Position numbers and translations under genes: made by a program
The notes under the pieces: generated by a model
Databases searched by the model: none
The model's input: the letters and a program-made list of their open reading frames with translations, nothing else
What the model was told of the DNA's origin: nothing
Assembly (NCBI RefSeq): GCF_003337735.1
Contig: NZ_QPJY01000002.1
Coordinates: 248,001-312,000 of the forward strand
Length of the DNA: 64,000 bases
From: Thioalbus denitrificans
GTDB taxonomy: Bacteria > Pseudomonadota > Gammaproteobacteria > DSM-26407
Reading direction: 5' to 3'
Shown: positions 63,002 through 64,000 of the stretch, in pieces
Numbering within the stretch: the first letter of the stretch is position 1
Layout: each line of letters starts with the position of its first letter

Positions 63002-63105
63002 TGGGTCAAGGCAAAAAGGCTCTTCTATGTGCCTGTTTCAGATGTATTTTTTTTGATCTTTGCCAGTTCACTCAATGGGTCACCAGCGTACCAAGGGGGT
63101 TCGCC

Positions 63106-64000
63106 ATGTCTTTTGAAAGCAAGAAGTTCCAGGGCAGTGTCCAGGCCTACTACGAGCAGCTGACCACCCGTTTCGACATGGAGCACGGCATCATCTGGCT
63201 CTACATGCACGCCGCTCCGCGACCCTGTTTCACCCCGCGCCTGCTCGAGGACCTGCGCAAGTACCAGCGCATCCTGGAAAACCACGGCGGCCGCTTCCCG
63301 GCCAACGGTGAGCTCCTCCCCGTCAACTACCAGGTGCTCACCTCCGACGTTCCGGGCGTCTACAATCTCGGCGGGGATCTCAGCCTGTTCATGTCGTTGA
63401 TCCGGGAACGGGATCGCACCGGCCTGCTGAAGTACGCCACCGCCTGCATCGACGTTCTCTTCCCCAACGCCATCAACTACAACCTGCCCCTGACCACCAT
63501 CTCCCTGGTCAAGGGGCAGGCCCTCGGCGGCGGCTTCGAGGCGGCCCTGTCCAGCAACGTGGTAATCGCCGAACGCGGTTCCCAGATGGGACTGCCGGAG
63601 ATTCTGTTCAACCTGTTCCCCGGCATGGGCGCCTACAGCCTGCTGGCGCGCCGCATCGATCCCATCCGTGCCGAGCAGCTGATCCTGGGCGGCCGGATTC
63701 ATACCGCCGAGGAGCTGTTCGAGATGGGCGTCGTGGACATCCTCGCCGAGGAGGGGGAGGGCGAGGAGGCGGTCTACCGCTACGTGCGCAAGCACAGCCG
63801 TTCCCGCATCGGCCAGCTGGCCATGCAGCGGGTGCGCCAGCGCTACAACCCCGTCACCCATGCCGAGCTGATGGACATCACCCGCATCTGGGTCGACGCG
63901 GCCATGCAGCTGGAAGCCAAGGACCTGAAGGTGATGGAGCGGCTCGTCCGCGCCCAGGACAAGGCCTTCAGCGACGAGAAGAAGGGCGAAAACGCCCACG
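63106..64000 (+). CDS. rpfF: DSF synthase RpfF-like (3' end beyond window)
   Basis: Crotonase-fold enzyme; 298 codons visible and the end is not reached. The catalytic glutamates are placed as in Xanthomonas RpfF: Glu145 in ALGGGFEAALS and Glu165 in GLPEILFNLFPGMGAYS, 20 residues apart. VYNLGGDLSLFMSLIRERD and IWVDAAMQLEAKDLKVMERLVRAQ also match RpfF. RpfF makes cis-2-unsaturated fatty acid signals (diffusible signal factor) from 3-hydroxyacyl-ACP. AAGGGGG precedes ATG 63106. The sensor RpfC and output RpfG are not in view and could lie to the right. Confidence 0.88.
   Translation, partial: MSFESKKFQGSVQAYYEQLTTRFDMEHGIIWLYMHAAPRPCFTPRLLEDLRKYQRILENHGGRFPANGELLPVNYQVLTSDVPGVYNLGGDLSLFMSLIRERDRTGLLKYATACIDVLFPNAINYNLPLTTISLVKGQALGGGFEAALSSNVVIAERGSQMGLPEILFNLFPGMGAYSLLARRIDPIRAEQLILGGRIHTAEELFEMGVVDILAEEGEGEEAVYRYVRKHSRSRIGQLAMQRVRQRYNPVTHAELMDITRIWVDAAMQLEAKDLKVMERLVRAQDKAFSDEKKGENAH

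Overview
The window is GC-rich (about two thirds G+C by eye), almost fully coding DNA. It reads as the chromosome of a gammaproteobacterium. The evidence is the conserved order barA-type kinase (divergent) / cysM / rlmD / relA / mazG, the gammaproteobacterial families DUF1820, DUF3549, ZapE, YfdX and YdbH, and a LonB-like protease next to a UspA protein. A GC-rich Chromatiales or Ectothiorhodospiraceae-like lineage would fit, but that is inference. No phage, transposase, CRISPR array or rRNA was seen. One tRNA (Val, CAC) is present.

Layout. 1-4.5 kb: leftward operon of a TonB-dependent receptor, a periplasmic ABC-substrate-binding-like protein and a BarA-like sensor kinase cut by the left edge. 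4.6-15.1 kb: long rightward run of cysM, ydbH, a lipoprotein joining YnbE-like and YdbL parts, a PolB-type exonuclease, rlmD, relA, mazG, a Nudix hydrolase and rssA. 15.2-31 kb: housekeeping genes in short operons, including a pabB-pabC fusion, an H-NS-like protein, two-gene acyl-CoA units, slt, a P-type ATPase paired with a beta-CASP nuclease, and zapE. 31-44.6 kb: marR-nhaA, a deaminase, two MFS transporters, DUF3549, hemY, arfB, ybaK, an OmpR-type two-component pair and a SulP transporter. 44.6-56.3 kb: a probable stress regulon (below). 56.3-62.8 kb: tRNA-Val, a LonB-like protease, uspA, an L,D-transpeptidase, DUF1820 and nagZ. The right edge cuts an rpfF-type DSF synthase gene.

The most interesting region is 44.6-55.6 kb. 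A histidine kinase and an NtrC-type regulator with the sigma54-contacting GAFTGA motif lie among a DegP/MucD protease, two paralogous YfdX proteins, a DUF202 membrane protein, a transaldolase-like protein that has lost its Schiff-base lysine, and a GH15 glucoamylase. All are on the minus strand. Each of the four transcription units has a GG-N10-GC sigma54-like promoter at a sensible distance. An identical 14-mer, present as a perfect 14+14 bp inverted repeat upstream of the kinase and as an imperfect dyad upstream of the DUF202 operon, looks like the regulator's enhancer site. The proposal is a self-regulated envelope-stress regulon with carbohydrate enzymes, read from sequence only.

Other structures the genes do not explain: three degenerate copies of an intergenic element with shared ends (27.8, 39.6 and 60.2 kb), a 52-bp direct repeat flanking the pabBC terminator, four TTGAC-type repeats phased at exactly 11 bp after the OmpR-family kinase gene, and five tandem heptamers near 29.0 kb.
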